Made by a program: the position numbers and the translations under genes. From Paracoccaceae bacterium (GTDB lineage: Bacteria > Pseudomonadota > Alphaproteobacteria > Rhodobacterales > Rhodobacteraceae), in assembly GCA_016936395.1 (NCBI GenBank), contig JAFGXY010000050.1:1-45076 (forward strand): DNA of 45,076 nt, given 5' to 3'. Position 1 is the stretch's first letter. The number at the start of each line of letters is the position of its first letter. This document shows, piece after piece, positions 33,957 through 43,760 of the stretch. Under the pieces are notes generated by a model. It worked only from the letters and a program-made list of their open reading frames with translations. It did not search any database and was not told where the DNA came from.

Positions 33957-34745
33957 ATGTCAGAAGCCATTGCCCGCGAAATTGCCCGCAGCCATATGCA
34001 GGTCAGCGACGAAATCGCCATCCAGATCACCCAGATGAACAAGTGGTATGGCACCTTCCACGTTCTGCGCGACATCAACATGACCGTGAACCGGGGCGAA
34101 CGCATCGTGATCTGCGGCCCCTCTGGGTCTGGCAAATCGACGCTGATCCGCTGCATCAACCGGCTGGAAGAACACCAGCAAGGCCAGATCATCGTCGATG
34201 GCACCGAACTGACATCGGACCTGAAGAACATCGACAAGGTCCGGTCCGAGGTGGGCATGGTGTTCCAGCACTTCAACCTGTTCCCGCATCTGACCATTCT
34301 GGAAAACCTGACGCTGGCACCGATCTGGGTCCGCAAGACCCCGAAGAAGGAGGCCGACGAGGTGGCGATGCACTATCTGGGCAAGGTGAAGATCCCCGAA
34401 CAGGCCCACAAATACCCCGGCCAGTTGTCGGGCGGCCAGCAGCAGCGCGTCGCCATTGCGCGTTCACTGTGCATGAAGCCCCGCATCATGCTGTTTGACG
34501 AACCCACCTCGGCGCTGGACCCCGAGATGATCAAAGAGGTGCTCGACACCATGATCGAGCTGGCGGAAGAGGGAATGACCATGCTGTGTGTCACGCATGA
34601 GATGGGCTTTGCCCAAGCCGTTGCCAACCGCGTGATCTTTATGGATCAGGGCCAGATTGTTGAGCAGAACGAACCGAAAGAGTTCTTCAACAACCCGCAA
34701 AGCGACCGGACCAAACTGTTCCTGAGCCAGATCCTGGGCCACTGA
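33957..34745 (+). CDS. bztD: acidic amino acid ABC transporter, ATP-binding protein BztD
   Basis: ATPase subunit (262 aa) on the cytoplasmic face. Walker A is GPSGSGKST (54-62), and the Q-loop is in [10 protein letters not shown]. The signature is LSGGQQQRV and Walker B is [13 protein letters not shown]. The switch His is in CVTHEMGFA. The N-terminus is about 20 residues longer than in GlnQ. It closes the bzt operon. Only a weak C/G dyad follows within 30 bases, and the strong hairpin at 34855-34892 can also stop this transcript. Confidence 0.96.
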   Translation: MSEAIAREIARSHMQVSDEIAIQITQMNKWYGTFHVLRDINMTVNRGERIVICGPSGSGKSTLIRCINRLEEHQQGQIIVDGTELTSDLKNIDKVRSEVGMVFQHFNLFPHLTILENLTLAPIWVRKTPKKEADEVAMHYLGKVKIPEQAHKYPGQLSGGQQQRVAIARSLCMKPRIMLFDEPTSALDPEMIKEVLDTMIELAEEGMTMLCVTHEMGFAQAVANRVIFMDQGQIVEQNEPKEFFNNPQSDRTKLFLSQILGH

Positions 34746-34854
34746 CCCCCGACGCTTGGGTCTGGGGGCCGGTCACCAGCCATGTGTGCGTGCCGTGCAA
34801 TCGGCATGTAGTCTTACGGGACGTGACGCTTCAAGGCCGCCTGAACTGAGCAAC

Positions 34855-34893
34855 AAAAAACTCCGCCCCTGTTGCCAGGGGCGGAGTTTTTTT
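34855..34893. terminator. bidirectional intrinsic terminator between bztD and rplQ
   Basis: A 17-bp perfect stem has arms at 34855-34871 and 34876-34892 around the loop TTGC. Its GC core is flanked by an A-run on the left and a T-run on the right, so U-tracts form on both strands. It ends the converging bzt and rplQ transcripts. Confidence 0.92.
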
Positions 34894-34908
34894 GTGCAGT
34901 AGGGGGCT

Positions 34909-35322
34909 TTATTCGGCGTTGGCCGCTTCGGTGCGGGCGTGGTCGGCGGCGCCCTTGGCGTTCGGGTCACGATCGACGAACTCGATGATCGCCATCGGGG
35001 CCATGTCGCCATAGCGGAAACCGGCTTTCAGCACGCGGACATAGCCGCCGGCGCGATCCTTGTAGCGGGGGCCGAGGATTTCGAACAGGCGGGCCACATG
35101 CATGTCCTGCTTGAGGGCCGCCTGCGCCTGACGGCGGGCGTGCAGGTCGCCGCGCTTGGCCAGCGTGATCAGCTTTTCGATGATCGGCCGCAGTTCCTTG
35201 GCTTTCGGCAAGGTGGTCTTGATCTGTTCGTGTTCGATCAGCGAACCGCACATGTTGGCAAACATCGCCTTGCGGTGTTCGTGGGTGCGGTTCAGCTTGC
35301 GGTAGCCGTTTGAGTGACGCAT
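34909..35322 (-). CDS. rplQ: 50S ribosomal protein L17
   Basis: Large-subunit protein, 137 aa, slightly longer than E. coli L17 (127). It begins [20 protein letters not shown] and contains [11 protein letters not shown], the conserved core. The Ala/Glu-rich tail ([12 protein letters not shown]) is the extension. It is the last gene of the alpha operon, 153 bp after rpoA, and is followed by the terminator at 34855. Confidence 0.98.
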   Translation of the reverse strand: MRHSNGYRKLNRTHEHRKAMFANMCGSLIEHEQIKTTLPKAKELRPIIEKLITLAKRGDLHARRQAQAALKQDMHVARLFEILGPRYKDRAGGYVRVLKAGFRYGDMAPMAIIEFVDRDPNAKGAADHARTEAANAE

Positions 35323-35430
35323 TTCATTCTCCTATACGCCGTGTTTTGCTTTGTCCGGCAGGGCCTACGATTGGCCCCGCTCACCTTGGGCTTTCGCCAG
35401 TTGTTCCCCGCACAGGCGGGCATTTGCGGC

Positions 35431-35454
35431 CCCCTCCCCCTCTGTAGGGAGGGG
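35431..35454. repeat. G/C hairpin between rpoA and rplQ
   Basis: CCCCTCCC (35431-35438) pairs with GGGAGGGG (35447-35454) around eight bases. A further G-rich run up to 35470 follows. It occupies the unusually long 153-bp rpoA-rplQ gap and resembles a dispersed intergenic element. There is no T-run, so processing or mRNA stability is a likelier role than termination. Confidence 0.5.
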
Positions 35455-35475
35455 ATGGGGGTGGGGGTTTCCCCC

Positions 35476-36492
35476 TTAGAACTGGTCTTCGAAACGCTTG
35501 GCCAGGTCTTCGATGTTCTCTGGCGGCCAGTCTTCGACTTCCATGCCCAGATGCAGACCCATGCCCGACAGCACTTCCTTGATTTCGTTCAAGGACTTGC
35601 GGCCGAAGTTCGGGGTGCGCAGCATTTCGGCTTCGGTTTTCTGGATCAGATCGCCGATATAGACGATGTTGTCGTTCTTCAGGCAGTTGGCCGAACGCAC
35701 CGAAAGCTCCAGCTCGTCGACCTTTTTCAGCAGCAGCGGGTTGAATTCCAGCCCCGCATCGACTTCGCCCAGCTTGGCCGATTCCGGCTCGTCAAAGTTG
35801 ACGAAGATCGACAACTGGTCTTGCAGGATGCGCGCGGCATAGGCCACGGCGTCATCCGGCGTCAGGCTGCCGTCGGTTTCCACCTTCATCGTCAGCTTGT
35901 CATAGTCCAGAACCTGACCTTCGCGGGTCGGGGTAACCTCGTAGCTGACCTTCTTGACCGGCGAATAGATCGCGTCGATCGGAATCAGACCGATCGGCGC
36001 ATCTTCGGGACGGTTCTTGTCGGCCGAGACATAGCCCTTGCCGGTGTTGACGGTCAGTTCCATGAACACGTCGGCACCATCGTCAAGATGGCAGATCACA
36101 TGATCGCGGTTCAGGATCGAGATGCCGCTGGACTCGGAGATATCCCCCGCCGTCACAACGCCCGGACCCTTGGCCGAAATCGACAGGCGCTTGGGCCCTT
36201 CGACATCCATCTTGATGGACACGCCTTTCAGGTTCAGCACGATATCGGTGACATCTTCGCGCACGCCAGCGACGCTGGAAAACTCATGCAGCACGTTGTC
36301 GATCTGCACCGATGTGATGGCGGCACCTTGCAGCGACGACAGCAGGATGCGGCGCAGGGCGTTGCCCAACGTCAGGCCGAAGCCACGCTCCAGCGGTTCG
36401 GCGATCACGGTGGCGACGCGCGCGGCATCGGCCCCCGGTTTGACAACCAGTTGCGTCGGTTTGATCAGTTCTTGCCAGTTCTTATGGATCAT
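35476..36492 (-). CDS. rpoA: RNA polymerase alpha subunit
   Basis: Alpha subunit (338 aa). The N-terminal assembly domain (about 1-235) includes [23 protein letters not shown]. The C-terminal domain (about 250-320) contacts UP elements and activators and contains [23 protein letters not shown] nine bases upstream sets the ATG. It is separated from rpsK by a strong hairpin at 36567-36596. Confidence 0.98.
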   Translation of the reverse strand: MIHKNWQELIKPTQLVVKPGADAARVATVIAEPLERGFGLTLGNALRRILLSSLQGAAITSVQIDNVLHEFSSVAGVREDVTDIVLNLKGVSIKMDVEGPKRLSISAKGPGVVTAGDISESSGISILNRDHVICHLDDGADVFMELTVNTGKGYVSADKNRPEDAPIGLIPIDAIYSPVKKVSYEVTPTREGQVLDYDKLTMKVETDGSLTPDDAVAYAARILQDQLSIFVNFDEPESAKLGEVDAGLEFNPLLLKKVDELELSVRSANCLKNDNIVYIGDLIQKTEAEMLRTPNFGRKSLNEIKEVLSGMGLHLGMEVEDWPPENIEDLAKRFEDQF

Positions 36493-36566
36493 GCTGTCGC
36501 CTCCATCCTTGTTTCGCCGCCCATGTCCAGAAAGCGGGAAACGCCCGAGGGTCCTAAAATATCGAA

Positions 36567-36596
36567 ATCGGGCCGCGCGGAATCGCGCGGCCCGAT
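36567..36596 (-). terminator. hairpin/attenuator between rpsK and rpoA
   Basis: A perfect 13-bp GC-rich stem (36567-36579 with 36584-36596) and a 4-base loop lie 14 bases after the rpsK stop. On the transcribed strand it is followed by a T-rich stretch (TTTCGATATTTTAGG). It could terminate part of the transcripts before rpoA. Confidence 0.6.
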
Positions 36597-36610
36597 GTGA
36601 AAGATTGCAA

Positions 36611-37009
36611 TCAGACGCGACGACGCTTGGGCGGGCGGCAACCGTTGTGCGCCAGCGGGGTCACGTCGCGGATCGAGGTGATGTTCAAGCCAACAGCGGC
36701 GAGCGCCCGCAGTGCCGATTCACGGCCCGAACCCGGACCCTGCACTTCAACCTCGACGGTCTTCATGCCATGTTCCTGTGCCTTGCGGGCAGCATCTTCA
36801 GCGGCCATCTGGGCGGCGTAAGGCGTCGATTTGCGCGAGCCTTTGAAGCCCATGGTGCCCGAGGACGACCACGAGATCGCGTTGCCCTGAACGTCCGAGA
36901 TCAGAACCTTGGTGTTGTTGAACGAAGAGTTCACATGAACCACGCCGGCGGCGATGTTCTTGCGCTCTTTTTTCTTGGTGCGGGCTGCTGATTTGGTATC
37001 GCGTGCCAT
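36611..37009 (-). CDS. rpsK: 30S ribosomal protein S11
   Basis: Small-subunit platform protein, 132 aa. It contains [20 protein letters not shown], then [14 protein letters not shown], and ends in [12 protein letters not shown], all typical. It follows rpsM by 15 bp in the alpha operon. A GGGGAG site precedes the ATG. Confidence 0.98.
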   Translation of the reverse strand: MARDTKSAARTKKKERKNIAAGVVHVNSSFNNTKVLISDVQGNAISWSSSGTMGFKGSRKSTPYAAQMAAEDAARKAQEHGMKTVEVEVQGPGSGRESALRALAAVGLNITSIRDVTPLAHNGCRPPKRRRV

Positions 37010-37024
37010 ATTTCTGCGCTCCCC

Positions 37025-37393
37025 TTATTTCTTCTTGCCAGCGATGGCTTTTGCAGGGCCCTTGCGGGTACGAGCGTTGGTATGAGTGCGCTGGCCGCGG
37101 ACCGGCAGACCCTTGCGGTGACGCAGGCCACGGTAGCAGCCAAGGTCCATCAGACGCTTGATGTTCATCGACACTTCACGGCGCAGGTCGCCTTCAACGG
37201 TGAAGTTGGCGTCGATGAATTCGCGGATCGCCAGCACTTCGGCATCCGACAATTCGTTGACGCGACGGGCGCGATCAATGTTCAGCGAAGCACAGATGGT
37301 TTCCGCGTTGGTCGGGCCGATGCCGGTGATATAGGTCAGGGCGATCGGAACCCGTTTCTGGGTGGGAATGTTGACGCCAGCAATACGTGCCAA
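37025..37393 (-). CDS. rpsM: 30S ribosomal protein S13
   Basis: Small-subunit head protein, 122 aa. It contains [14 protein letters not shown], then [20 protein letters not shown] and a basic tail. The start codon at 37393 is TTG, not ATG; the reading frame and AAGGA seven to eight bases upstream support it. It is the first gene of the alpha-type unit with rpsK, rpoA and rplQ. Confidence 0.97.
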   Translation of the reverse strand: MARIAGVNIPTQKRVPIALTYITGIGPTNAETICASLNIDRARRVNELSDAEVLAIREFIDANFTVEGDLRREVSMNIKRLMDLGCYRGLRHRKGLPVRGQRTHTNARTRKGPAKAIAGKKK

Positions 37394-37526
37394 ACGTGTA
37401 TCCTTTTCAATGTTGCGGTTCCGTGATGCCAGAACCTTTTTTCACAACTCCATCAGGGCCAGTGCCCTTTTGGTTCGACGTCCTTAACAAGGAACATCCC
37501 CCAACGATTCCGTTGCGGGACGCTGT

Positions 37527-37555
37527 GCTTTATGGGCATTTGTCCTGCCCGTCAA
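37527..37555 (-). promoter_or_regulatory. sigma70-type promoter for rpsM-rpsK-rpoA-rplQ
   Basis: On the minus strand TTGACG (37550-37555) and TAAAGC (37527-37532) are separated by exactly 17 bases. They lie just behind the adk stop. The start point would be near 37520, giving a leader of about 125 bases before rpsM. The -10 is identical to that of rpmH. Confidence 0.65.
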
Positions 37556-37572
37556 GGCCAAGGGGGACGTTT

Positions 37573-38223
37573 TCAGCTTTTGTCAAGAATTTTCGCGATG
37601 GCAGCACCAACCGCGTCAATTTCGGCCAGCCCGTCAACCGGCGCCAATTGACCCTTGGCATAATAATAGCCGATCAGCGGCGAGGTCTTCTTGTAATACT
37701 CCATCAGCCGGGTGCGCAGTGCGTCGGCGTTGTCATCGGCCCGGCGGCGCAGATCATGGCTGCCACAGGCATCACAGACACCATCCACCTTGGTCGGGCG
37801 GGTCTGGTCGTGGTAGACCTCTCCGCATTGACCACAGGTGTAGCGGCCAGAGACACGCGCCACCAGCGCGGCGTCATCGACCTGCATCTCGATCACGGCA
37901 TCAAGGCCCTGATCCATCTTTTCCAGCAGATCGCCAAGCGCATCGGCCTGCGGCAAGGTGCGGGGAAAGCCGTCGAAGATGAAACCGCCCTTGGCCCCCT
38001 GCGCCAGCTTTTCCGCGATCAGGCCAATGACGATGTCATCGGTGACCAACTCACCCCGGTCCATCACCTCGGCCACGCGGCGGCCCATGGCGGTGCCGCT
38101 GGTCCTGGCTTCGCGCAGCATGTCGCCGGTGGAGAGTTGCACCATGCCGCGCTCATCGACCAGCCGCTTGGCTTGCGTGCCCTTGCCTGCCCCCGGGGGG
38201 CCCAGAAGAATGACATTTACCAT
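37573..38223 (-). CDS. adk: adenylate kinase
   Basis: Interconverts ATP + AMP and 2 ADP (216 aa, long-lid form). The P-loop is GPPGAGKGT (8-16). The AMP-binding motif FDGFPRT follows. The lid carries four cysteines (130, 133, 150, 153) in CxxC pairs, a zinc site seen in many bacterial long-form enzymes. It starts 3 bp after secY, the usual place at the end of the spc operon. Confidence 0.97.
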   Translation of the reverse strand: MVNVILLGPPGAGKGTQAKRLVDERGMVQLSTGDMLREARTSGTAMGRRVAEVMDRGELVTDDIVIGLIAEKLAQGAKGGFIFDGFPRTLPQADALGDLLEKMDQGLDAVIEMQVDDAALVARVSGRYTCGQCGEVYHDQTRPTKVDGVCDACGSHDLRRRADDNADALRTRLMEYYKKTSPLIGYYYAKGQLAPVDGLAEIDAVGAAIAKILDKS

Positions 38224-38226
38224 GAA

Positions 38227-39585
38227 TCAGCGCCGGGATGGGGCCTTGGGGGCCGTGCGTTTCTTGCCGCGCAATTGCGACTTTTCGATCAGGCCTTCGT
38301 ATTGGTGCGCCAGCAGATGCGATTGCACCTGATTGATCGTGTCCATCGTCACCGACACCACGATCAGCACCGATGTGCCGCCAAAGTAGAACGGAAAGGC
38401 AAACTGGCTGCGCAGTATCTCGGGCAGCAGACAGACCGCCGCCAGATAGGCCGAGCCCAGCACCAGCACGCGGGTGACGACATATTCCAGATACTCTTCG
38501 GTTTTCTTGCCCGGACGGATGCCGGGAATAAAGCCGTTCTGGTTCTTCAGGTTTTCGGCGACGTCATCAACCTTGAAGGCCACGTTGTAGGTGTAGAAAT
38601 AGCTGAAGAACACGATCATCGAGGTGAAGAACAGCAGATAGAGCGGCTGGCCGGGGCCGAAATAGGCCAGGATCGTGGACATGACCGGCCCGGTCTGCGA
38701 CCCCGAAAAGGTGGCGATCGTGGCGGGCAACAGCAGCAGGGACGAGGCAAAGATCGCCGGAATGACGCCCGCCGGGTTGACCTTGACCGGCAGATGCGAC
38801 GAGCCGCCATCGTAGATCTTCATCCCGACCTGACGCCGGGGGTATTGGATGTGAATCTTGCGAAGCGCGCGTTCCATGAACACCACAAAGGCAATCACCG
38901 CGATCACCATCACGATAACGCCCACGATCACGGCAGGCGAAATCGCGCCGGACCGGCCCTGTGACAGGAATTGCGCAATGGCGGCGGGAATTTCCGCCAC
39001 GATGCCGACGAAGATGATCAGCGAGATGCCGTTGCCGATGCCGCGCGCGGTGATCTGTTCACCCAGCCACATCAGGAACATGGTGCCGCCGACAAGGGTG
39101 ATCACGCAGGCCGCCTTGAAGAACAGGCCCGGATCGGTGGCCAGCCCCCCGGCCTCCAGCGAGGCGGCAATGCCCCAGGCCTGGAATGTCGCCAGAAACA
39201 CCGTGCCGTATCGGGTATACTGGTTCAGCTTCTTGCGGCCCTGCTCGCCCTCTTTCTTCAACTGCTCCAGCGGGGCCCACATGGCCGACAGAAGCTGCAC
39301 GATGATCGAGGCCGAGATATAGGGCATGATCCCGAGGGCAAAGATGCCCATGCGGCTGATGGCGCCACCGGTGAACATGTTGAGGATGCCGCCGATGCCT
39401 GCCCCGGCCTCTTCCATGAAGGCCCGCAACTGCGCGCCATCAATGCCAGGAACCGGAATATAGGTGCCCACGCGATAGACGATCAGCAAGCCGATGGTGA
39501 AGAAGATGCGTTGGCGCAGGTCGGTTGCCTTGCCCAAGGCGCCCCAGCTTAGGTTCGCCGCCATTTGCTCTGCAGCAGATGCCAT
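38227..39585 (-). CDS. secY: preprotein translocase subunit SecY
   Basis: Central channel subunit of the Sec translocon, 452 aa with ten membrane helices. It starts in the cytoplasm (MASAAEQMAANLSW). The first helix region reads RIFFTIGLLIVYRVGTYIPVPGI, and the plug follows. It has the cytosolic loop KKEGEQGRKKLNQYTRYGT and the C-terminal QSHLLAHQYEGL. It is separated from rplO by 124 bp containing a strong hairpin. Confidence 0.97.
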   Translation of the reverse strand: MASAAEQMAANLSWGALGKATDLRQRIFFTIGLLIVYRVGTYIPVPGIDGAQLRAFMEEAGAGIGGILNMFTGGAISRMGIFALGIMPYISASIIVQLLSAMWAPLEQLKKEGEQGRKKLNQYTRYGTVFLATFQAWGIAASLEAGGLATDPGLFFKAACVITLVGGTMFLMWLGEQITARGIGNGISLIIFVGIVAEIPAAIAQFLSQGRSGAISPAVIVGVIVMVIAVIAFVVFMERALRKIHIQYPRRQVGMKIYDGGSSHLPVKVNPAGVIPAIFASSLLLLPATIATFSGSQTGPVMSTILAYFGPGQPLYLLFFTSMIVFFSYFYTYNVAFKVDDVAENLKNQNGFIPGIRPGKKTEEYLEYVVTRVLVLGSAYLAAVCLLPEILRSQFAFPFYFGGTSVLIVVSVTMDTINQVQSHLLAHQYEGLIEKSQLRGKKRTAPKAPSRR

Positions 39586-39622
39586 GTTCGATCTCTTTCT
39601 GTCCGGTCTTTTTCATGGACAA

Positions 39623-39652
39623 CGCCGCCGAACCGTCTTCCGGTCGGCGGCG
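39623..39652. terminator. strong hairpin between rplO and secY
   Basis: Arms at 39623-39635 and 39641-39652 pair over 12 bp with one bulged A and a 5-base loop. No T-run follows on the transcribed strand. It may slow or process the spc transcript rather than end it. Confidence 0.45.
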
Positions 39653-39709
39653 CGGGAAAACTGTAGCTGATGTAAGCGACCTGAAGGCCGCTCACAATCC
39701 CTGATTTGC

Positions 39710-40180
39710 TTATTCGGCCGCAGACGCCGGAAGCGTGATCGACCCACCCGCCGCTTGCACGGCCTCAACCGCCGCAGCCGACGCGCCCGACACGACCAGT
39801 TTCACGGCCGACTTGATCTCGCCCTTGTTCAGGATGCGGATGCCGTCGCGCTTGTTGTTGGTCAGGCCGGCGGTCACCAGCATGTCTTCGGTCAGGTCCA
39901 CCGAGATATCCAGCTTGCCCAGACCGATGAACTTTTCGATCAGGCCCAGGTTGACGACGGCATATTCCTTGCGGTTCGGCTTGGTGAAGCCGCGCTTGGG
40001 CAGGCGGCGATAGAGCGGCATCTGGCCGCCCTCATAGCCGCCTATGGCCACGCCCGAGCGCGATTTCTGGCCCTTGATACCACGGCCAGCGGTCTTGCCC
40101 TTGCCCGAACCGGGGCCACGCGCCACGCGCTTTTGCTTGCGGGCCGCGCCGTCGTTGTCACGAAGTTCATTCAGTTTCAT
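39710..40180 (-). CDS. rplO: 50S ribosomal protein L15
   Basis: Large-subunit protein, 156 aa. It has the Gly/Lys-rich [20 protein letters not shown] segment, then [18 protein letters not shown]. The ATG at 40180 has GGAGAATGCGAC before it; upstream in-frame sequence is leader. Unlike in E. coli, it is 265 bp from rpmD and has its own promoter at 40310-40338. Confidence 0.97.
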   Translation of the reverse strand: MKLNELRDNDGAARKQKRVARGPGSGKGKTAGRGIKGQKSRSGVAIGGYEGGQMPLYRRLPKRGFTKPNRKEYAVVNLGLIEKFIGLGKLDISVDLTEDMLVTAGLTNNKRDGIRILNKGEIKSAVKLVVSGASAAAVEAVQAAGGSITLPASAAE

Positions 40181-40309
40181 GTCGCATTCTCCATCGCCGG
40201 AACGTCCCCGCCTGCGACGGATGGGAACAACACGGCATTTTTTGTTGATTGAGCGGCCGCAAGGGCCGCGGGTCTTGGTGATTCTGTGACCGCAATAGGC
40301 CACCGGAGG

Positions 40310-40338
40310 CGTATAGGGGCTGTGGGCGGGCAAGGCAA
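40310..40338 (-). promoter_or_regulatory. internal sigma70-type promoter for rplO-secY-adk
   Basis: On the minus strand TTGCCT (40333-40338) and TATACG (40310-40315) are 17 bases apart. They lie in the 265-bp gap between rpmD and rplO, behind the hairpin at 40383-40408. Start would be near 40303, leaving a leader of about 120 bases. Confidence 0.55.
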
Positions 40339-40382
40339 GCGGATTGGCGGGCAGCGCGGGGAAGCCCCCTGCCCAAAAGGCA

Positions 40383-40408
40383 ACGCCCCGCGGCTTGCCG
40401 CGGGGCGT
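40383..40408 (-). terminator. terminator-like hairpin after rpmD
   Basis: A perfect 11-bp stem (40383-40393 with 40398-40408) and a 4-base loop lie 38 bp after the rpmD stop. On the transcribed strand it is followed by TTGCCTTTTGG, a short T-rich tail. It would separate the first part of the spc operon from rplO. Confidence 0.6.
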
Positions 40409-40445
40409 GTTTCGCGCAATCAGCCGGGGTTCTCCCCGCCACACC

Positions 40446-40646
40446 TTAGCCGCGCTCTTCGATGATCTTCACAAGATGCGAGATCTTGTTGACCATGCCG
40501 CGGATGGAAGGCGTGTCTTCCAGTTCACGGGTGCGGCGGACCTTGTTCAGCCCCAGACCTTTCAGGGTCGCGGTCTGCACGGCGGGGCGGCGGGCAGCAG
40601 ATTTGATCTGCTGCACGACGATGGTTTTCTTGACGGTGTCGGTCAT
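40446..40646 (-). CDS. rpmD: 50S ribosomal protein L30
   Basis: Large-subunit protein, 66 aa. It contains [15 protein letters not shown] and then [24 protein letters not shown], the L30 core. Two in-frame ATGs exist. The upstream one (40652) is only one base from GGAGG and overlaps the rpsE stop; ATG 40646 has that GGAGG at seven bases, so I chose it. Confidence 0.95.
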   Translation of the reverse strand: MTDTVKKTIVVQQIKSAARRPAVQTATLKGLGLNKVRRTRELEDTPSIRGMVNKISHLVKIIEERG

Positions 40647-40648
40647 GA

Positions 40649-41233
40649 TCATGCCTCCACAGCTTCAACGGCAACCGCGTCGGTTTCCGGCCGCTTCTGG
40701 ATCTCGGCCACCTTCTTGCCGCGACGTGCGGCCACCTGGCGGGGCGAGGTTTCGGCCTTCAGGCCGTCGATGGTGGCGCGGATCATGTTGTAGGGGTTCT
40801 GGCTGCCGATCGACTTTGCCACAACGTCCTGGATCCCCAGCATCTCGAACACGGCGCGCATCGGACCGCCGGCGATGATGCCGGTGCCGGCTACGGCGGT
40901 GCGCATCACGACTTTTCCGGCGCCGTGGCGGCCTTCCATGTCGTGGTGCAGGGTGCGGCTGTCCTTCAGCGGCACACGGATCATCTGGCGCTTGGCCTGT
41001 TCCGTTGCCTTGCGGATCGCCTCGGGCACCTCTTTGGCCTTGCCCTTGCCAAAGCCGACACGACCACGCTGGTCGCCGACCACGACAAGTGCAGCAAAGC
41101 CAAAGCGCTTGCCACCCTTTACGGTTTTCGAAACGCGGTTGATTGCCACCAGACGGTCTGCAAACTCGGGCGTTTCCTCGCGGGACTCCTGACGACGATC
41201 ACCGCCGCGGCCCCGATTTTCACGTTCTGCCAT
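40649..41233 (-). CDS. rpsE: 30S ribosomal protein S5
   Basis: Small-subunit protein tied to decoding accuracy, 194 aa. It has an Arg/Glu-rich N-terminal extension, then [19 protein letters not shown] and [24 protein letters not shown] precedes the ATG. It lies 11 bp after rplR. Confidence 0.98.
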   Translation of the reverse strand: MAERENRGRGGDRRQESREETPEFADRLVAINRVSKTVKGGKRFGFAALVVVGDQRGRVGFGKGKAKEVPEAIRKATEQAKRQMIRVPLKDSRTLHHDMEGRHGAGKVVMRTAVAGTGIIAGGPMRAVFEMLGIQDVVAKSIGSQNPYNMIRATIDGLKAETSPRQVAARRGKKVAEIQKRPETDAVAVEAVEA

Positions 41234-41244
41234 ATCTTAACTCC

Positions 41245-41604
41245 TCAGAACTTCAGGCCGCCTTCACGCGCAGCATCGGCCAAAGCCTTGATCTTGCCGT
41301 GAAAGAGGAAACCGCCACGATCGAAATAGCACTCTTCGACCCCAACCTTCTTCGCCCGTTCTGCAATTGCAGCGCCGATCTTGGCCGCAGCCTCGACGTT
41401 GTTCTTGCCAACGACGCCCAGATCCTTCTCCAACGTGGAGGCGGCCGCAACGGTCACGCCTTTCACATCGTCGATCAGCTGGGCGCTGATGTTCTTGGAC
41501 GACCGATGCACCGACAGACGCAAGCGCCCGTTGGCCATCGCCTTGATTTTGTTCCGAACGCGCAGGCGGCGCTTGAGGAACAGCTCTCTTTTGTTCAAAG
41601 CCAT
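41245..41604 (-). CDS. rplR: 50S ribosomal protein L18
   Basis: 5S rRNA-binding protein, 119 aa. It contains [20 protein letters not shown] and then the C-terminal [23 protein letters not shown]. It lies 9 bp after rplF in the spc operon. Confidence 0.98.
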   Translation of the reverse strand: MALNKRELFLKRRLRVRNKIKAMANGRLRLSVHRSSKNISAQLIDDVKGVTVAAASTLEKDLGVVGKNNVEAAAKIGAAIAERAKKVGVEECYFDRGGFLFHGKIKALADAAREGGLKF

Positions 41605-41613
41605 TTTGCCACC

Positions 41614-42147
41614 TTACTTCTTCTTGCCTTCCTTGCGGAACAGGAACTCACCCTTGTAGCGGATGCCTTTGCCCTTGTAGGGCTCGGGCTGACGCCATTC
41701 GCGGATGTTCGCAGCGACCTGCCCAACAAGCTGTTGGTCGATCCCTTCCACAACGATTTCGGTTTGCTTCGGCGACGTGACGGTCACGCCAGCCGGAACA
41801 GCGAAGTTGACTTCGTGGCTATAGCCCAAGGACAGTTTCAAGACATTGCCTGCAATCGCCGCGCGGTAACCCACGCCTTGAATTTCCAGCTCTTTCTTGA
41901 AGCCCGTGGACACGCCGGTCACCAGGTTTTCAACCATCGACCGGGCCATGCCCCACTGCTGACGCGCGCGCTTTGACGTGCCGCGCGGCGTCACCTTGAT
42001 TTCGTCGCCATCGATCGTCAGCGTGACGTCGTCGGTCGCGGTGAAGCTGCGCGTGCCTTTCGGCCCCTTCACTTCGATGGTCTGACCGCTGATCGAGGCG
42101 GACACGCCCTTGACCAGAGAGACGGGTTTCTTGCCGATACGAGACAT
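41614..42147 (-). CDS. rplF: 50S ribosomal protein L6
   Basis: Large-subunit protein near the factor-binding site, 177 aa. It begins MSRIGKKPV. It contains [19 protein letters not shown] and the C-terminal [24 protein letters not shown] lies before the ATG. It follows rpsH by 12 bp. Confidence 0.98.
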   Translation of the reverse strand: MSRIGKKPVSLVKGVSASISGQTIEVKGPKGTRSFTATDDVTLTIDGDEIKVTPRGTSKRARQQWGMARSMVENLVTGVSTGFKKELEIQGVGYRAAIAGNVLKLSLGYSHEVNFAVPAGVTVTSPKQTEIVVEGIDQQLVGQVAANIREWRQPEPYKGKGIRYKGEFLFRKEGKKK

Positions 42148-42159
42148 TGCACCCTCTCC

Positions 42160-42558
42160 TTAGAATACGGTGCAGAGCACTTCGCCACCAACATTGGCGG
42201 AGCGTGCTGCTGCATCGGACATGACACCTTTCGGAGTCGAGACGATGGAAACGCCAAGGCCGTTGCGGACCGTCGGAATTTCCTTGACACCCATGTACAC
42301 CCGGCGACCCGGCTTGGACACGCGCTTGATTTCGCGGATCACCGGGGTGCCTTCGTAGTACTTGAGCGAGATGACGAATTCGCCCTGACCGTTGTCGGTC
42401 GGGTTCTTTTCATAGCCGCGGATATAGCCTTCTGACAGCAGCACATCCAGCACACGGGCGCGCAGCATGGATGCCGGCGTCATGACGGTGGATTTGCCGC
42501 GCATCTGGGCGTTGCGGATGCGGGTCAGCATATCGCCGATAGGATCGTTAACAGGCAT
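42160..42558 (-). CDS. rpsH: 30S ribosomal protein S8
   Basis: Small-subunit assembly protein, 132 aa. It begins [18 protein letters not shown] and ends in [22 protein letters not shown], the conserved rRNA-binding tail. In E. coli S8 also represses the spc operon. Whether that holds here cannot be seen, since the canonical target site lies at rplE. Confidence 0.98.
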   Translation of the reverse strand: MPVNDPIGDMLTRIRNAQMRGKSTVMTPASMLRARVLDVLLSEGYIRGYEKNPTDNGQGEFVISLKYYEGTPVIREIKRVSKPGRRVYMGVKEIPTVRNGLGVSIVSTPKGVMSDAAARSANVGGEVLCTVF

Positions 42559-42570
42559 GTTCCCTCTCCC

Positions 42571-42876
42571 TTACCAGCTGGACTTGACCATGCCGGGGAT
42601 CTGACCAAACGAGGCCAGATCACGCAGCATGATCCGCGACAGTTTCAGCTTACGATAGTAAGCATGCGGACGACCCGTCAGCTGGCAGCGGTTGTGAATC
42701 CGCGTCGCCGATGAGTTGCGGGGCAGCGAGGCAAGTTTCAGAGTCGCTTTGAAACGCTCTTCCATCGGCTTCGTCTGGTCTTCGATCACCGTCTTCAGCG
42801 CGGCACGCCGGGAAGCATATTGCTTCACCAGTTTGGCGCGCTTCACTTCGCGGTTCACCATAGATTTCTTTGCCAT
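42571..42876 (-). CDS. rpsN: 30S ribosomal protein S14
   Basis: Small-subunit head protein, 101 aa, the long form without the C-x2-C zinc site. It begins [13 protein letters not shown] and ends [21 protein letters not shown]. It lies 18 bp after rplE. Confidence 0.98.
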   Translation of the reverse strand: MAKKSMVNREVKRAKLVKQYASRRAALKTVIEDQTKPMEERFKATLKLASLPRNSSATRIHNRCQLTGRPHAYYRKLKLSRIMLRDLASFGQIPGMVKSSW

Positions 42877-42894
42877 ATTTCTGGTTCCTCGCGG

Positions 42895-43455
42895 TTACGA
42901 CGTGAAGGGCATGTTGAAATGCTTCAACAGCGCCTTGGCTTCAGCATCGGTTTTCGCATTCGTGCAGATGATGATGTCCATCCCCAAAATCTCGTCGACC
43001 TTGTCGAAGTTGATCTCCGGGAACACGATGTGCTCTTTCAAACCCATGGCGTAATTGCCCCGGCCGTCGAACGAGCTGCCCTTGACGCCGCGGAAGTCGC
43101 GGACGCGCGGCAGGGCCACGTTGATCAGACGATCAAGGAATTCATACATCTTGTCACTGCGCAGCGTGACCTTGCAGCCCAGCGGCATCAGTTCACGCAC
43201 CCGGAAACCAGCGATGGACTTCTTGGCGTGGGTGATCACGGCCTTTTGGCCGGCGATCAACGACAGTTCTTCCGCGGCCTGTTTCACCTTCTTGGTGTCC
43301 TTGACCGCTTCGCCGACGCCCATGTTGAGAACGATCTTCTCAAGCCGGGGAATCTGCATGTCGTTCTTGTAGGCGAATTCTTCTTTCATCGCGCCGCGCA
43401 CCTTGGCCAGATATTCGGCCTTCAGGCGCGGGGTATAGGTGGCTTGGTCCAACAT
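42895..43455 (-). CDS. rplE: 50S ribosomal protein L5
   Basis: 5S rRNA-binding protein, 186 aa. It contains [16 protein letters not shown] and [21 protein letters not shown]. It ends in [13 protein letters not shown]. Its start codon shares one base with the rplX stop (TGATG), implying coupling. Confidence 0.98.
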   Translation of the reverse strand: MLDQATYTPRLKAEYLAKVRGAMKEEFAYKNDMQIPRLEKIVLNMGVGEAVKDTKKVKQAAEELSLIAGQKAVITHAKKSIAGFRVRELMPLGCKVTLRSDKMYEFLDRLINVALPRVRDFRGVKGSSFDGRGNYAMGLKEHIVFPEINFDKVDEILGMDIIICTNAKTDAEAKALLKHFNMPFTS

Positions 43456-43760
43456 CAGATCGCCTCCCCGGTGGTCTTGGCAAAACGCACCTTCTTGTCG
43501 CCATCCATGCGGAAGCCGACGCGGGTGGGTTTGCCGTTCTTGTCCACGATCGCCAGGTTCGACAGGTCGATCGGCATGGCCTTGGCCACACGACCACCCT
43601 GCGAGGCAGCGGATTGCTTGGTGTGGCGGATCGCGACGTTGATGCCCTCGACGACGGCCTTGTTGGCGGTCGGGTTCACAGACGCGATTTCGCCCTGCTT
43701 GCCCTTGTCCTTGCCGGTCAGCACGATGACGGTGTCACCTTTTTTGAGTTTGGCAGCCAT
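43455..43760 (-). CDS. rplX: 50S ribosomal protein L24
   Basis: Assembly initiator protein of the large subunit, 101 aa. The KOW motif [20 protein letters not shown] is near the N-terminus. It shares one base with the rplN stop on one side and one base with the rplE start on the other. Confidence 0.98.
   Translation of the reverse strand: MAAKLKKGDTVIVLTGKDKGKQGEIASVNPTANKAVVEGINVAIRHTKQSAASQGGRVAKAMPIDLSNLAIVDKNGKPTRVGFRMDGDKKVRFAKTTGEAI

Noticed and set aside
34743..34775. Terminator just after bztD
   Set aside because: Only short, interrupted C/G complementarity is present and no T-run; the hairpin at 34855 is a far better terminator.
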